From Pseudovirgaria hyperparasitica (lineage: Eukaryota; Ascomycota; Dothideomycetes; Acrospermales; Acrospermaceae), in the NCBI RefSeq assembly GCF_010093815.1, contig NW_022985555.1, positions 680,186 through 744,185 of the forward strand: DNA of 64,000 nucleotides, read 5' to 3'. The notes under the pieces were generated by a model, which worked only from the letters and a program-made list of their open reading frames with translations, did no database searches and was not told where the DNA came from. Made by a program: the position numbers and the translations under genes. Every line of letters begins with the position of its first letter. The first letter of the stretch is position 1. Shown here in pieces: positions 12,694-24,221 of the stretch.

Positions 12694-13821
12694 ATGGAAA
12701 GGAGCGACACTGAAGAGATGAATGCACAGGATCGGAAACGAAAGCAGAACAGAAAAGCGCAGAAGAGATATCGTAAGATTGTTCATTGATGGATCCGATG
12801 CGTAGCAAACTCATCAATTATGCAGGGCAAAAGATGAAGCATCGACTTGAAGAGCTGGAAAAGTGGAGAGAAGTGGCCGTGGCCACGACAGGCCAATACG
12901 TCGATCCTGTCTTTCACGAGGATACAAGCTTCATCTTTCCCGCTTCGCCGAGATTTGTCTGTAACCTGGAGATGCAAGCAGGTGGTTTGCCTCCTGTTGA
13001 TTATTCCAGTGCTTCTCTCTCCCCGGACCACCACCACCTATTTTCTACGAAGTCATTTGCTAGTACAGAAAACCCGCCGTTGAATGATCCCCAGAGAAAG
13101 CTGGCATGTCCCAGAGAGGACAATGGCATTCTTATGGTGGCTGACGATGAAAGTCATGAACATGCCCCGATCGTAGAAGATCCACAATCTCCTATCGTAG
13201 GTGAGGTCTTGGCTTGGTTTCATATATGTTAATACTAACTAATCTATGAGACAGAACTACAAACACTCGTCACCTGTAGCTGCATTATATGAGAGCACAA
13301 TGCGGCGTAATTCTGAGCCCTGTAAGGTCAATACGAGCACCAAGTCATGCTCTTGCATGCCGTCATCAGACCATGAAGTAGTGGAGAGATCGACGTCCAC
13401 TACTACTTGTGCTTCAGCAGGTGCCACTGCGCTTCATCTTGCGGTAGACATGGCTAGTACGCCCATTGTCACCGCATTATTGCGGAGACAAGTTGATGCA
13501 AATGTAAAGGATGCTCATGGACGAACCGCTCTACACCTCGCCGCTGGGAAACATGATGAAAGACTGACTCGTCTTCTATGTATAGCCTCGAGTTCTTGCA
13601 TAAACAGTCAGAACTATCTTGGCGATACTCCTCTGCATGTAGCAGTCGCCACTGGTGATCTCCAGAGCGTCAGAGTCCTGCTTTCTACCCCTGGAATTGT
13701 TGTCGATATCAAGAACAAGTCCGGGCGGACAGCTTTACACAATGCTGTGGTAGTGTCTAATGAAGAAACCATCGAAGCATTACTCGAGGCAGGGGCTAAT
13801 ATCCAGATTCATGTAGGCTAA
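12694..13821 (+). CDS. bANK-type regulator: bZIP basic region plus ankyrin repeats (ToxE-like)
   Basis: Three exons by my splicing: 12694-12772, 12826-13196, 13255-13821, about 338 residues. Residues 13-33 are a Yap-like basic DNA-binding region (DRKRKQNRKAQKRYRQKMK), with the N-x2-A-Q-x2-Y-R pattern at 19-27; this reads cleanly only after removing the 12773-12825 intron. No heptad leucine zipper follows. The C-terminal third holds four ankyrin repeats (about 206-236, 239-270, 275-306, 309-335) with TALHLA, RTALHLAAG, DTPLHVAVATGD and RTALHNAVV. A basic region plus ankyrin repeats and no zipper is the bANK layout described for ToxE, the pathway regulator of the HC-toxin cluster. Inference: it regulates the adjacent hydrolase and PKS genes. 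The second intron (GTAGGT donor) is the least certain join; a further 3' exon is possible but none fits in phase. Confidence 0.75.
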
Positions 13822-15185
13822 GTTAGAAGTTACTAAGTAACAAACGTTGTCTCACCACTTAAGTCATGTCAACGGAGTTGGCGACGCCCGGACTTTGCTC
13901 GAGGAAGGTCGAATCGATTCTACATAGTCCTTTGAGGGTATCACGGGGTACGATCGGCGGTAGAATTCCCTGCCAGAGATCAGTATTGTTTGATGCTTGC
14001 GCTCTCAGATCAGCCTCCTCCTCGTCTGAACAGGGCAGGGTACTCCAGCTATTGGCACTGGCCATTTGGACTTTATCTGAAGCAATAAGGGGTATTAGGT
14101 TAGCCAATGCTTGATGCTCTTGCATGCAAAAGCTAATGTGCAAGAGGCGTACTAAAGCAAGGTAGATGTACTTCAGGAGATCAGGATGATAGCGACAGTA
14201 TTATAGGCAGATAATAGAACATTCATACAGTTCAAAGTGAAGGAGGCGCTCCTCCTCCCTAAGAAAGCTGGCAAGTTATTGGTTAGGGCATCGGCCTATA
14301 CATCCAAGACTTCCGCTGAAATTTCGTAGACCGAGTTAGGGTTAGCAGTACGCTCGCCAAACTAGTATACCTGTCTCTGTATCTGTCACTCACATGTTGA
14401 ATTACTTGCCCCTCAGGTCATCAATTCTACTGTTACCTTACTCCCCTATGGTAGATGCCTCAAGGTAATGCTTTATGATAAGTCCTCCATAAAGAGGTTA
14501 AGATAAGTTACGCCGCGAGTCTGCTAGCATGGGTCCTACGGACCAAAGTTAATGCAGTCAAGCCACGTTATAACGATACGAATACGACCACGATGAATGC
14601 ATCGTTATAACAGGAATGTCGTTGGAGCGGAATAACTTAATAGTAGAATCTCGATCTTATCTATAAGTATCAGACCAATATACCGAGAATATCACTATAA
14701 TGTATGTCGTAATAATCAGGTGTAGCTTTAGTAGTACGTTGTTTCCGATCACGTCAGGGTGTTGTTATATCTAGGTTGCTGCACAGTGATCTCATCAACA
14801 CATATACTTACTACTGTCATAGGATCTCACCTAATCTAATAGATCAGCTCACTTCGGCCAACGTAATAATATATCACTCGCCAATAGACTTGTTTAATTC
14901 GTTTGATAACAATGCTTTCACAATGCAGGTATTCTGCATAGCGTGTGATTGATCTAACTGACGTTTAATGTTTTTACCCCACTAGTCCGAACGCTCATGA
15001 AATCAAGGTATCGTTATCACAGCTTGCTGCATCGTCCTAGTGCAAACTAATGAGAACTCTAGTATATATGATCATGATATCACGTAAATATCTTGACTCA
15101 GTTCAAGGCTACTAACAGCTTGTGTAGAGGGACTCCTCGTTGGCAAACAATTAGTGCTAAGATAGAAACTTAGATATACGCCATA
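13822..15185. other. Gene-poor spacer between the bANK and hydrolase genes
   Basis: No open frame with a recognisable domain. Base composition is moderately AT-rich, with an 11-base inverted repeat near 14.57-14.61 kb and a stretch around 14.26-14.34 kb loosely resembling a tRNA A-box. It may be decayed repetitive DNA; I cannot name an element. Confidence 0.45.
14567..14611. repeat. 11-base inverted repeat, possible hairpin or element remnant
   Basis: GTTATAACGAT at 14567-14577 and its exact reverse complement ATCGTTATAAC at 14601-14611, separated by 23 bases. The inner GTTATAAC is itself palindromic, which lowers significance. It could be a terminal-repeat remnant or a chance hairpin. Confidence 0.5.
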
Positions 15186-16156
15186 CTACTCCTTGAACTT
15201 TTCATGGAAAACATCCATAATAAACCGTATCTGTTCCTCTATGATTTCCGCAGACCGAGTATTAGTCAGAACATCGAAATGACCACTGTCTGGGGCCAAG
15301 ATCAAACGCTTAGGACATTTCAATTGTTCAAAATGCCGCTTTTGGCTTTCAACTGGGCATACTCGATCAAACTCTGGAACAATGAACATGGTAGGTGTCT
15401 GATCAAGATGCTTCCATGTGGGCCAAGGTGTCCACATCATCAGCTGATGGTAACTTTGAATGGTAGTCTTGTTGGGCCATCCCAGGGCTAGATCAAGGTG
15501 TGCCTGTGCAAACCGCGCAGCTTTGCCTACTTCCATCTCATTTCCAAAGGAGCAACCCGCCGGGTTGATACCATCGGTGTTTACTAGAGGGATCATGAAC
15601 GGTTCGTTGCCATTTATTTGGGACTCGCGATCCTGGAAGCATTTTTCGAGTACTTTGAGGAGCCTCTCCTCTGAGAACTGATAACCAGCTGCTGGACAAA
15701 TCGCTATGACGAATTTCGCACGTCTATCGAACGAAGCCGCACATAGAGTAGTTGCGCCTCCGAGCGACATGCCCCAGACACCAATGAAATTAGGGTCCAC
15801 TATGGGCAGGGACGCTAGATACGTTATGGCATCTGATATATCTTCGACTTGCTTGTATGGTTGGATGTGATTCCTCGGTTGTCCGTCACTTTCGCCAGTA
15901 GTTCGAGGGTCGTAAAGCAATGCCGTGATTCCTGCATCTTGAAATGCTCGAGCCAATTGTGTCTGGCCTAGCATCTCCTTAACACAGTTGAACTAGAGAT
16001 CTATTAGATCCACCCCAAACGAAAGTGGTGGGAAAATGATGCACTTACGCCTGTAGAGAGGACAACTCCTCCGCCCTTTTGTTGCGCCTCAAATAGGATC
16101 CCACGAAGCATGAGACCATCGATCGTTAGAAACTCTACCTTCTTTTCAGTTGCCAT
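15186..16156 (-). CDS. Alpha/beta hydrolase, polyketide-transferase-like (AF380 type)
   Basis: Two exons on the minus strand, 16156-16049 and 15992-15186, about 304 residues. The start MATEKKVEFLTIDGLMLRG and the first beta strand are only seen after splicing the 56-base intron. Predicted triad: Ser112 in the nucleophile elbow GVWGMSLGG, Asp245 in EFDRVCPVE and His274 in DSGHFDV. The oxyanion and lid region (YDPRTTGESDG, NHIQPYKQVEDI) match the family that includes the polyketide transferase of the fumagillin cluster, a stand-alone enzyme that takes a chain from a highly reducing PKS without its own thioesterase and transfers or hydrolyses it. The PKS next door ends in ACP with no release domain, and the two genes share a divergent promoter of 479 bases, so chain release in trans is the obvious inference. 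A general esterase or peptidase-like hydrolase is the alternative. Confidence 0.85.
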
Positions 16157-16635
16157 TGTGTTAAGTTCGAATAGACTAAGCAAGTTGTTGAGGGTCGAAT
16201 GTTAGCAGGATATCAACTTTCGAGTACTTTTAGAATGATCACGACACCTTAGACAAGATCTTTAGTTTCTCCGGGTTAGGTTTGTGAGAGTAGCTCACGT
16301 GAATATACGCTATCAAGTGAGCTCGTACCTGCATTAATGCCGTCATACAGCACTCTCACGTCAGCTGCGTGAGTTGATTTTAGCTGTACGATCACAGATC
16401 TGGTTCACACAGACACAGATGGTACACTATATGATACAAAACGTGTATGAGAACTATACACAGACTAGATTTCATTGACTGCTCTCTGTCTGTGCCAGCT
16501 TCTGCCAACTCCTACTCCTCCTTTTCATGTATACGTCAATTGCACTCTCAACAACATTCTTGAAAGCCTAGCAGGAATCTGTCAACTCTGGTGCAGATCT
16601 CAGCGCATCGACGAGTTCGAAATCGATTTGAAAAG
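16157..16635. promoter_or_regulatory. Divergent promoter of hydrolase and PKS with three CTCACG cores
   Basis: CTCACG occurs at 16294-16299 (inside the palindrome TCACGTGA, 16295-16302), at 16355-16360, and on the minus strand at 16368-16373; the last two form an inverted repeat with a 7-base spacer. Read on the minus strand, the third site is AACTCACGCA, one mismatch from the tox-box ATCTCNCGNA that I recall for ToxE. The PKS start is taken at ATG 16636 (good context, A at -3); the frame is open upstream but has no earlier ATG in this exon. Confidence 0.5.
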
Positions 16636-19600
16636 ATGTCATGGTTGATGTCAAACGGTGATGCTGGGCTTAGCTCGACTGTCACTCTTACATCTGAGAA
16701 TCCCATTAAAGTAGACGAACAGTGTGGGACAGCACTACCAATAGCTATTGTTGGATATGCTTGCCGTCTTCCCGGAAGCTGCCATACCCCTCGGGACTTC
16801 TGGCGCTTTCTTGAGAGAGGAGAAATTGCGAGCCTGGAGCCACCCAAATCAAGATTTCGACTTGACACTCACAATGACGGTACGAGGAGACACGGAACCA
16901 TGGCTACTCCTGGCGGTATGTTTCTGGATATTGATGGCGCCGATCTTGATGCCCAGTTCTTCAAGCTTCTGCAAAGCGATGCTATTAGTATGGATCCACA
17001 GCAGCGACAACTTCTAGAGGTGACCTACGAAGCGATGGAGAATTCCGGCGTGACCCTGGAAGCTATACGCCAACAGCCAATTGGCTGTTTCATGGCCTCA
17101 TATACAGGTGATTATGGGGACATACAGGCTCGGGACCCCGAAGATCGAGCACCTCACGCGCTACTCGGTATTGGTCGTGCTATGCTCAGCAACCGTATAA
17201 GTCATTTTCTGGACATCTCAGGCCCCAGTATGACGATAGATACCGCTTGTTCCGGCAGTCTTACCTGTGTGGACGTTGCTTGTCAGTATTTGAGATCTGG
17301 CCAGATAGAAGGCGCCATTGTCGGGGGGTGTAATCTATATCTTAACCCAGATCATGTCATTGGAACCCCACCATTGAGTGGGTTTTCATCTGGGACTGGG
17401 AGATGTCATACATTTGATATCAAAGCAGACGGCTACGTGAAAGCAGAAGGTGCTACTGTCATAATTTTGAAGCGTTTGGATGTCGCCATTAAAGACAGAG
17501 ACCCGATACGCGGTATTATCCGCGGAACGGCCTCGGGAAGTGATGGCTGGACAGTTGGTATCTCCAGCCCGAACTCATTAGCTCAGGCAGCAACAATTCG
17601 GAAGGCAGATGAAAATGCTCAGATCACGAACTTCAACGCGACAAGTTATCTGGAATGCCACGGAACAGGAACAAAGGCAGGTGACGTCATTGAGCTCACT
17701 GGAATTGGTTCAGTCTTCTCTCAACGTGATACACCTCTACACATTGGATCAAGCAAGGCAAATGTAGGCCACTCTGAGGCCTCTGCAGGCTTGACTGGAA
17801 TGATCAAGACCTTAATGGCAATTGAGCATGGAGTCATCCCTGGCAACCCTACCTTCATTGACCCCAATCCCGCAATTGATTTTCAAGCCCTTGGCGTGAA
17901 ACCATCTAGGTTCTCCATCAGATGGCCCGATGTTCCGTTCCGACGAGCCGGCATCAATTCGTTCGGGTATGGAGGCTCAAACGCGCATGTAATACTGGAT
18001 GAGGCATCTCCAGGACTTATCACATCCCACGTTCGCTCCTTTCTTATTGATGAGGATAATCAATTCGAGGATGTGAGACCGGCCTCTCGGCCATACATTA
18101 TTTTTGTTTCCGCCAACGACCAAGATTCTGCGCATAGTATCTGCTCCGCGCTGAGAAAGCATCTCTCAAACCCTGCTGTACGTGTTGAGTTACGAGATAT
18201 CGCTTACACACTCTCGGCTCGACGCAGTAAACATTACTATAGAGGGTATGCAATCGCCAAAAACCACATGTTTAAGGTTCAGGACTTCAGATTCGCCACG
18301 GCTTTACCGTCGCCCCCTCGCATTGGACTCGTCTTTACAGGGCAAGGTGCACAATGGAGCGAGATGGGCAAATCTCTCATCGAAACCTTTCCCGTGGCCA
18401 AGAAGTGTATACATGAGCTTGATGGTGTCCTCAGGACGCTGCCACACGGCCCGAGCTGGACTCTTTTGGGTAAGTATTTTTGGAACATTAAACGGTATTT
18501 CCTAGTTACTGACGAATGGGCGCTAGAGGAGTTGACAGAACCTCGTACGGCAGAGCATATGAGTCTTCCAGAATACTCGCAACCTTTGGTCACAGCGTTA
18601 CAACTTGCGCTCCTAGTCGTGCTAGAATCTTCTGGTGTCACTTATCAAGTGGTCGTAGGCCACTCGAGTGGTGAAATAGCGGCAGCTGTAGCAAGTGGTA
18701 ATCTGACAAGATCACAAGCAATCAAGATTGCCTTCTACCGAGGGCTAGTGGCCTCGAATAGTGAGTCGAATCAAGAAATCGGGATGCTTGCTGTGGGTAT
18801 GAGCTCCAAGCAAGCTCTCCAATATCTTCTGTCAACCAAACACGTCGAGATTGCTTGCTTTAACAGCCCATCGAGTGTCACACTCTCTGGAGACAAAAGA
18901 GAACTGGAAGATCTAGAGCGTCAGATAAAAACGGATGGATATTTTGCACGAATGCTAGTTGTCAAAGCTGCCTACCACTCGAGCTACATGGCACAACCAG
19001 CGACCAAGTATCAAATATTGATGGAGAAACACTGCGACTGGACTGGCTCCTCCTACAATACAGCAACGATGTTCTCTACTGTTACCGGTATGCCCATCTC
19101 GGACGAGCTCCGAAGGCCAAGCTACTGGGCCGACAACATGAGATCACCAGTTCTTTTCGACCAGGCAGCTCATATGGCCCTGCAGGAGACACCAGATATC
19201 CTGGTGGAGATAGGCCCAAGTGATGCTCTTGCTGGTCCATGTAAGCAGATCATGAAGTCCCTCAATCAGTCTATCCTATACTTCTCCTCATGGAAGAGGG
19301 GCGCTTTGGCCCTTACGACACTATGTGATCTTCTTGGGAACCTGGCCATACGTGGATGTAGCGTGAATCTTACCAAATTTAATGCCGACTCTGAAAGGAC
19401 TAAACCGCGTGTTGTGGTTGACCTTCCTAATTATGCTTGGAATCACACTACGAAATATTGGCACGAGAATGATTCTAGCAAGGACTGGAGATTCCGAAAA
19501 TTCCTCCATCATGATATCTTGGGCAGCAAAGTACTTGGAACGCCTTGGATGCAGCCAGTGTGGAGAAAGGTTATCAGATTGAAAGAATTACCTTGGCTGG

Positions 19601-22600
19601 AAGACCACAAGGTTAGTTTTGACATCTCTCGATATATATACCATCTACTGACTCTCAACTTAGATTGCCAATAACGTTGTGTTTCCAGCGGCTGGCTATA
19701 TCGCGATGGCTACTGAAGCCATGTTTCAATTGGGGAAGGCTACGGGCGTACTAGCAGACTCAACACAGATACGACAAGCGACATATCTATTGCGGAACAT
19801 CACAATTGAAAGAGCACTCATTCTTGATGTCCAAGGAGCACCGGCAAAAGTTACATTATCCTTGTCCCCTCTCCAAAGCAATAAAGAGCATTGGTACAAG
19901 CTTCGAATCTCAACTGTTGTTGATGATTTCCTCTTTGACCACTGCAAAGGCTTGATACGTATAATCGGGGATGTCACTAAGAGAGGCAGTGACGAGGAAA
20001 CAAGTCCTCTGGAGCATGCTGAGCCGGCTACAGTGTGGTATAAAGCTTTACAAAACAAAGGCTTTCAATATGGACCATTGTTTCAGACACAGCGTCACGT
20101 GGAGTCCAGAGAGGGCATACCACGAAGTCGGTCCACGATATCATTGGTACCTCCTGAATCTGATTTTGGTCAATCTGAGTATATCCTCCATCCAGCTTCT
20201 ATCGATGGATGTCTGCAGTTAGTGGCTCCGGCTCTATGGCATGGAGTGAAGAGTTTCACTAGCCCAGCCATTATACCCTCCAAAGTAGACGAAATCCTCA
20301 TACCTGCACAGGCTACCAGATCGAACACAGGTATAGCTGTGGCCGACACCAAATACATGGGGGTTGGTAGCCAAAGCGATCCAAGAGCACACAGGTCTAA
20401 TGTATCATTATATGATTCTGAGGGAGGTAGTCTCCTCTTTCGCATTACTGGATTAGAGGTACAAGCTCACTCTTCAACGGACACAACATCCTCCCAGCCT
20501 ATACAGCAATACTGTCGGTCTACGTGGCAACCAGATGTAACAACATTCTCTCGGGAGCAGCTTCGCAGTGTTTTGATCCGAAACAAATCGGACAATTCAC
20601 AAATATGTAAACCAACGTGGAGAACTATATACACATTGCTCGACCTTTTCGTGTTCCGGAATCCTGATCTTCAAGTCTTAGAGGTAGATACAAAAGGTGA
20701 ACACAACAGCCTTTGGATTGAACGTCAAGAAACTCAGCTCAACGTTCACTCGCAAAGCTGTTCTGTCACCTTGTCGGTGCCAGGGGATGCGTGGACCCGA
20801 ACGAGCAGTATCTACGAAAAATATCCTTCGGTTTCAGTGATTACAAGCGCAAACCCGGTCTCACCACTGATGTTACAGAAACAGTTTGATGTTATCATTC
20901 TTCGTTCGCCGCTCTCCACCGTAGATGCAACTTTTTTCTCAGATGAATGGGGTAAAATGCTGCGTGAGAACGGCATTTTCCTCCAAGTTGGGCAAATAGA
21001 CGACTCGAATCGCCCTCCTCATCACATTACAAATGGACATTCCTCTTTCGCGTCTTACAAAAACATGGAACTCAACTTTGAATCGATACATACTGATAGC
21101 AAAGTACAGAAGGAGTGCGCTCTTAAAATCGCTTTCAGAAATTCTCGAGCGCCACTGACAGACCGCAATATACACATCCTACAGCTTGCCCAATCGCAAG
21201 CAATAGTCGAGCCCGTAGCTGAAGCTCTGAAAAATCTGGGATGGAATATTAGTAGTTCACCGGCATCTGTCGAGTCATTGGAACCCAACAGCACAGTTCT
21301 CATACTCGATGAAATATTGAACAACCTCTTATTTGAGGTCAATGACGTACAATGGACTATTTTACAGCAACTGGTGTCCATGAATTGCAAAATACTCTGG
21401 GTAACGAGAAAAGCACAAATGAATGTCAAAAACCCATCAGCAGCATTAATTTGGGGCCTTTCTCGATCAATTAGACAAGAGAACCCTGAAAATGTGCTGA
21501 TGACCTTGGACGTTGAGTCAGTTTCTGATGAAACTACAGCCAGGGCAATCAGTGAGGTACTCCACAGGGTAAAGGTCTCAACGGGATCTATGGGTGCCGA
21601 CTGTGAGTTCGTGGAGAAAGACGGTATGCTGCATATTGAGAGGATAGTACAAGATGATGTCTTGGCGTCGTTCCAGAAGTGCCGTGAGGCTGGGATGGAA
21701 CTGACTGACCAGTCATTGTTTGACATTGACGCTTACGTCCGTCTCATCAGTAGTCGTGTTGGTACACTTGACAGTCTTTCTTGGGAGGAAGTGACACAAT
21801 GGCAAACACCACTCGCTGACAATGATGTGGAAGTTGACGTTCATGCTGTTGGACTAAACTTCAAAGTAAGTCATCATGTTCATCAAATCATTATCTAACC
21901 ACTTGTAGGATATCGCAATTGCCATGGGCATTGTCGCAGGAGATCAACGAATGCTTGGTCTTGAGGGCGCTGGTGTCATAAAAAAGATCGGCAAAGTAGT
22001 GTCAAATCTGCACGTCGGGCAAAGAGTTCTCCTTAACAAGAAAGGTACCCTGGCGAACAAATTGCGATGTGGTTCTTTCGGGGAAGCCTATCCCATACCG
22101 GACTGGCTGTCATTTGAGGCTGCAGCTTGCTGCAATGTTGTTTACAGCACGGTCATATACAGTCTTGTCGACCTTGCAGGGCTTCAGAGGGGACAGTCCG
22201 TCTTGATTCACTCAGCCGCAGGTGGCATCGGCCTAGCAGCTATCTCGTTTTGTAAGTATATTGGTGCGAACATGTACTGCACTGTTGGTAACAACGAGAA
22301 ACGGGCGTACCTGACAAAGCATCACGGGATCCCTGAGGACCATATATTTTCTTCTCGTTCGACTGACTTCACGAAAAGTCTCATGAAGATCACCAATTAC
22401 CGCGGGGTAGATTGTATACTAAACTCACTTTCCGGTGAGCTACTACATGAATCTTGGCGCTGCATTGCCACCTCAGGAACCTTCGTTGAGATTGGAAAAC
22501 GAGACATTTTGGACAAGAACCATTTGAGCATGGAGCCTTTTGGGCGGAATGCCTCATATCGCGCAGTGGATATGTCGAATGATTGCTTTAGACCAGAGAC

Positions 22601-24098
22601 GAGGCTCAGGTAGGGGAAATACAGCTATTTCGGACATGGCTGATGGGTTGCTACAGATTGATGACACAATGGCTCTCGCTTTTAGAGCAAGGTCTCATCG
22701 AAATACCGCCCATAACAAAGAGATTTGGATTCAACGACGTCCATGCCGCCTTCCGGCACATGAGAAGCGGAAATAACATTGGAAAGACTGTCTTAACACG
22801 CAATGAATCATTTGGAGATGTTCATGTACCGGTAAACTTTCCTGAACTCTTATGTTGTTTAGCTTGTTATCTAACAATTTCCAGATCCGGCCCGCTGTTC
22901 CAAGACTACCTCTCAACCCTGATGCCGCCTATCTCATAGTCGGAGGCCTGAAGGGCGTATGTGGTAGTCTATCGCTCTACCTTGCACGGGAGGGAGCCAA
23001 AAATCTTATAATTCTCTCCCGCACCAACTGCACAGACCAAGTCTCGCAGCGTGTAGTTGCAAATCTGAGATCTCTTAGAACGAACATTATACTAGTGAGA
23101 GGTGACGTTACGGTAAAGAAGGACGTAGTACGGGCCATCCGTTCGTCGCCTCTCCCTGTGGCAGGGGTAGTTCAAGGTGCCATGGTGCTTCAGGTAAGCG
23201 ATGCCATGTTTACGCATAATGGCTATGAAGGCTTACCCTCTCATAGGACAAGGTATATAGTACCATGACTAGTCGGGACTTTCATACCGCGGTGAGGCCC
23301 AAAGTTCAAGGATCGTGGAACATCCACGAAGCGCTACTTGAAACTGCATGTGTCGTCGATTTTTTCACCATGCTTTCGAGCATGACCGGCGTTTTTGGGG
23401 CGCCAGGGCAAGCCAACTATAGTGCCGCAAACGTATTCCTAGATGCGTTTGCCGCATATAGGACTGGTCTCGGTCTTGCAGCACACTCAATTGATCTGGG
23501 AATAATTGAAGGCGTCGGCACTTTCAACACAGAAGAGCGGGAAACCCAGTACCGCCGGTTTCTCTACCAAGGCTGGAGGTGCCTTGACCAGCGTGCGCTG
23601 TGCGACGTCCTCGCGCTTTCAATTTTCCAGCAAAGCAAGACTCCCATAAATGTGAATAGTGGGTCTCAGCTTATTACAGGGATTCCTATTCCCATCCCGG
23701 ATACTTTGCCAGCGCGGAACCATACACGCTTTAATGCCCTCACAGTAAAATTATCACAATCATTTCACAGTGCGGCAGTCAAGTCGGAAGACTCGCCTCT
23801 AGCGACACTTCGAGCTACGATAAATTCCCCCACTGCCTCGAACAATCGTACACTTCTTCTGGAATTGATTGTAACGCTTGCAAACGGAAAATTCAAGGAA
23901 TGTTTGGGACTTGAGGAGGCCCTCGATCCTGTGCGACCTCTTGCTTCGTATGGTATAGACTCCCTTGTCGCTGTAGAATTCTCCAACTGGAGTAAGATGG
24001 AATTGGGGATTGAGGTCACAACGGTGGAGATAATCGCGGCTCAAACTCTGACGTCGCTTTCGGAGACGATGTTAAAGAAGGCATTAGGGAAAGTATAG
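16636..24098 (+). CDS. Highly reducing type I polyketide synthase (KS-AT-DH-psiMT-ER-KR-ACP)
   Basis: Seven exons: 16636-18469, 18527-19611, 19664-21865, 21909-22609, 22657-22831, 22885-23193, 23247-24098; about 2385 residues. KS: Cys205 (DTACSGSL), His342 (ECHGTGT), His379 (NVGHSEASAG). AT: Ser658 in GHSSGE. DH: His972 in DHKIANNVVFPAAGY and Asp1154 in HPASIDGC; the DH start is only restored by splicing at 19612-19663. A methyltransferase-like region follows, but the SAM-binding glycine motif has become LQVLEVDTKGE, so C-methylation is unlikely. ER: NADPH motif SAAGGIGLAA near 1810-1818. KR: GGLKGVCG near 2019 and Tyr2160 in GQANYSAAN. ACP: phosphopantetheine Ser2341 in YGIDSLVAVEF. No thioesterase or reductase end domain, so the chain must be released by another enzyme, probably the adjacent hydrolase. 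All active-site residues for a fully reduced chain are present. The product cannot be predicted. Confidence 0.95.
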
Positions 24099-24221
24099 TA
24101 TATTTTCTCTTATAGGGAGAGAACGTTGTATGGCTACAGAGTATACCACTCTACAGCATATTCCATCGATATTTTACAATCCTGCCCAAACATCGTCTGC
24201 ATATAGATGGGACTATTACTT

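Noticed and set aside
14262-14340. Stretch resembling a tRNA A-box (GGTTAGGGC)
   Set aside because: No B-box of the GGTTCRANNCC type and no acceptor-stem pairing, so not called as a tRNA or SINE.
14335-14344. TTAGGGTTAG, a telomere-like sequence
   Set aside because: Less than two units; too short for a telomere or interstitial telomeric repeat.
16591-16635. Upstream extension of the PKS frame
   Set aside because: It begins with GTG rather than ATG; the first ATG in frame is 16636, with good context.
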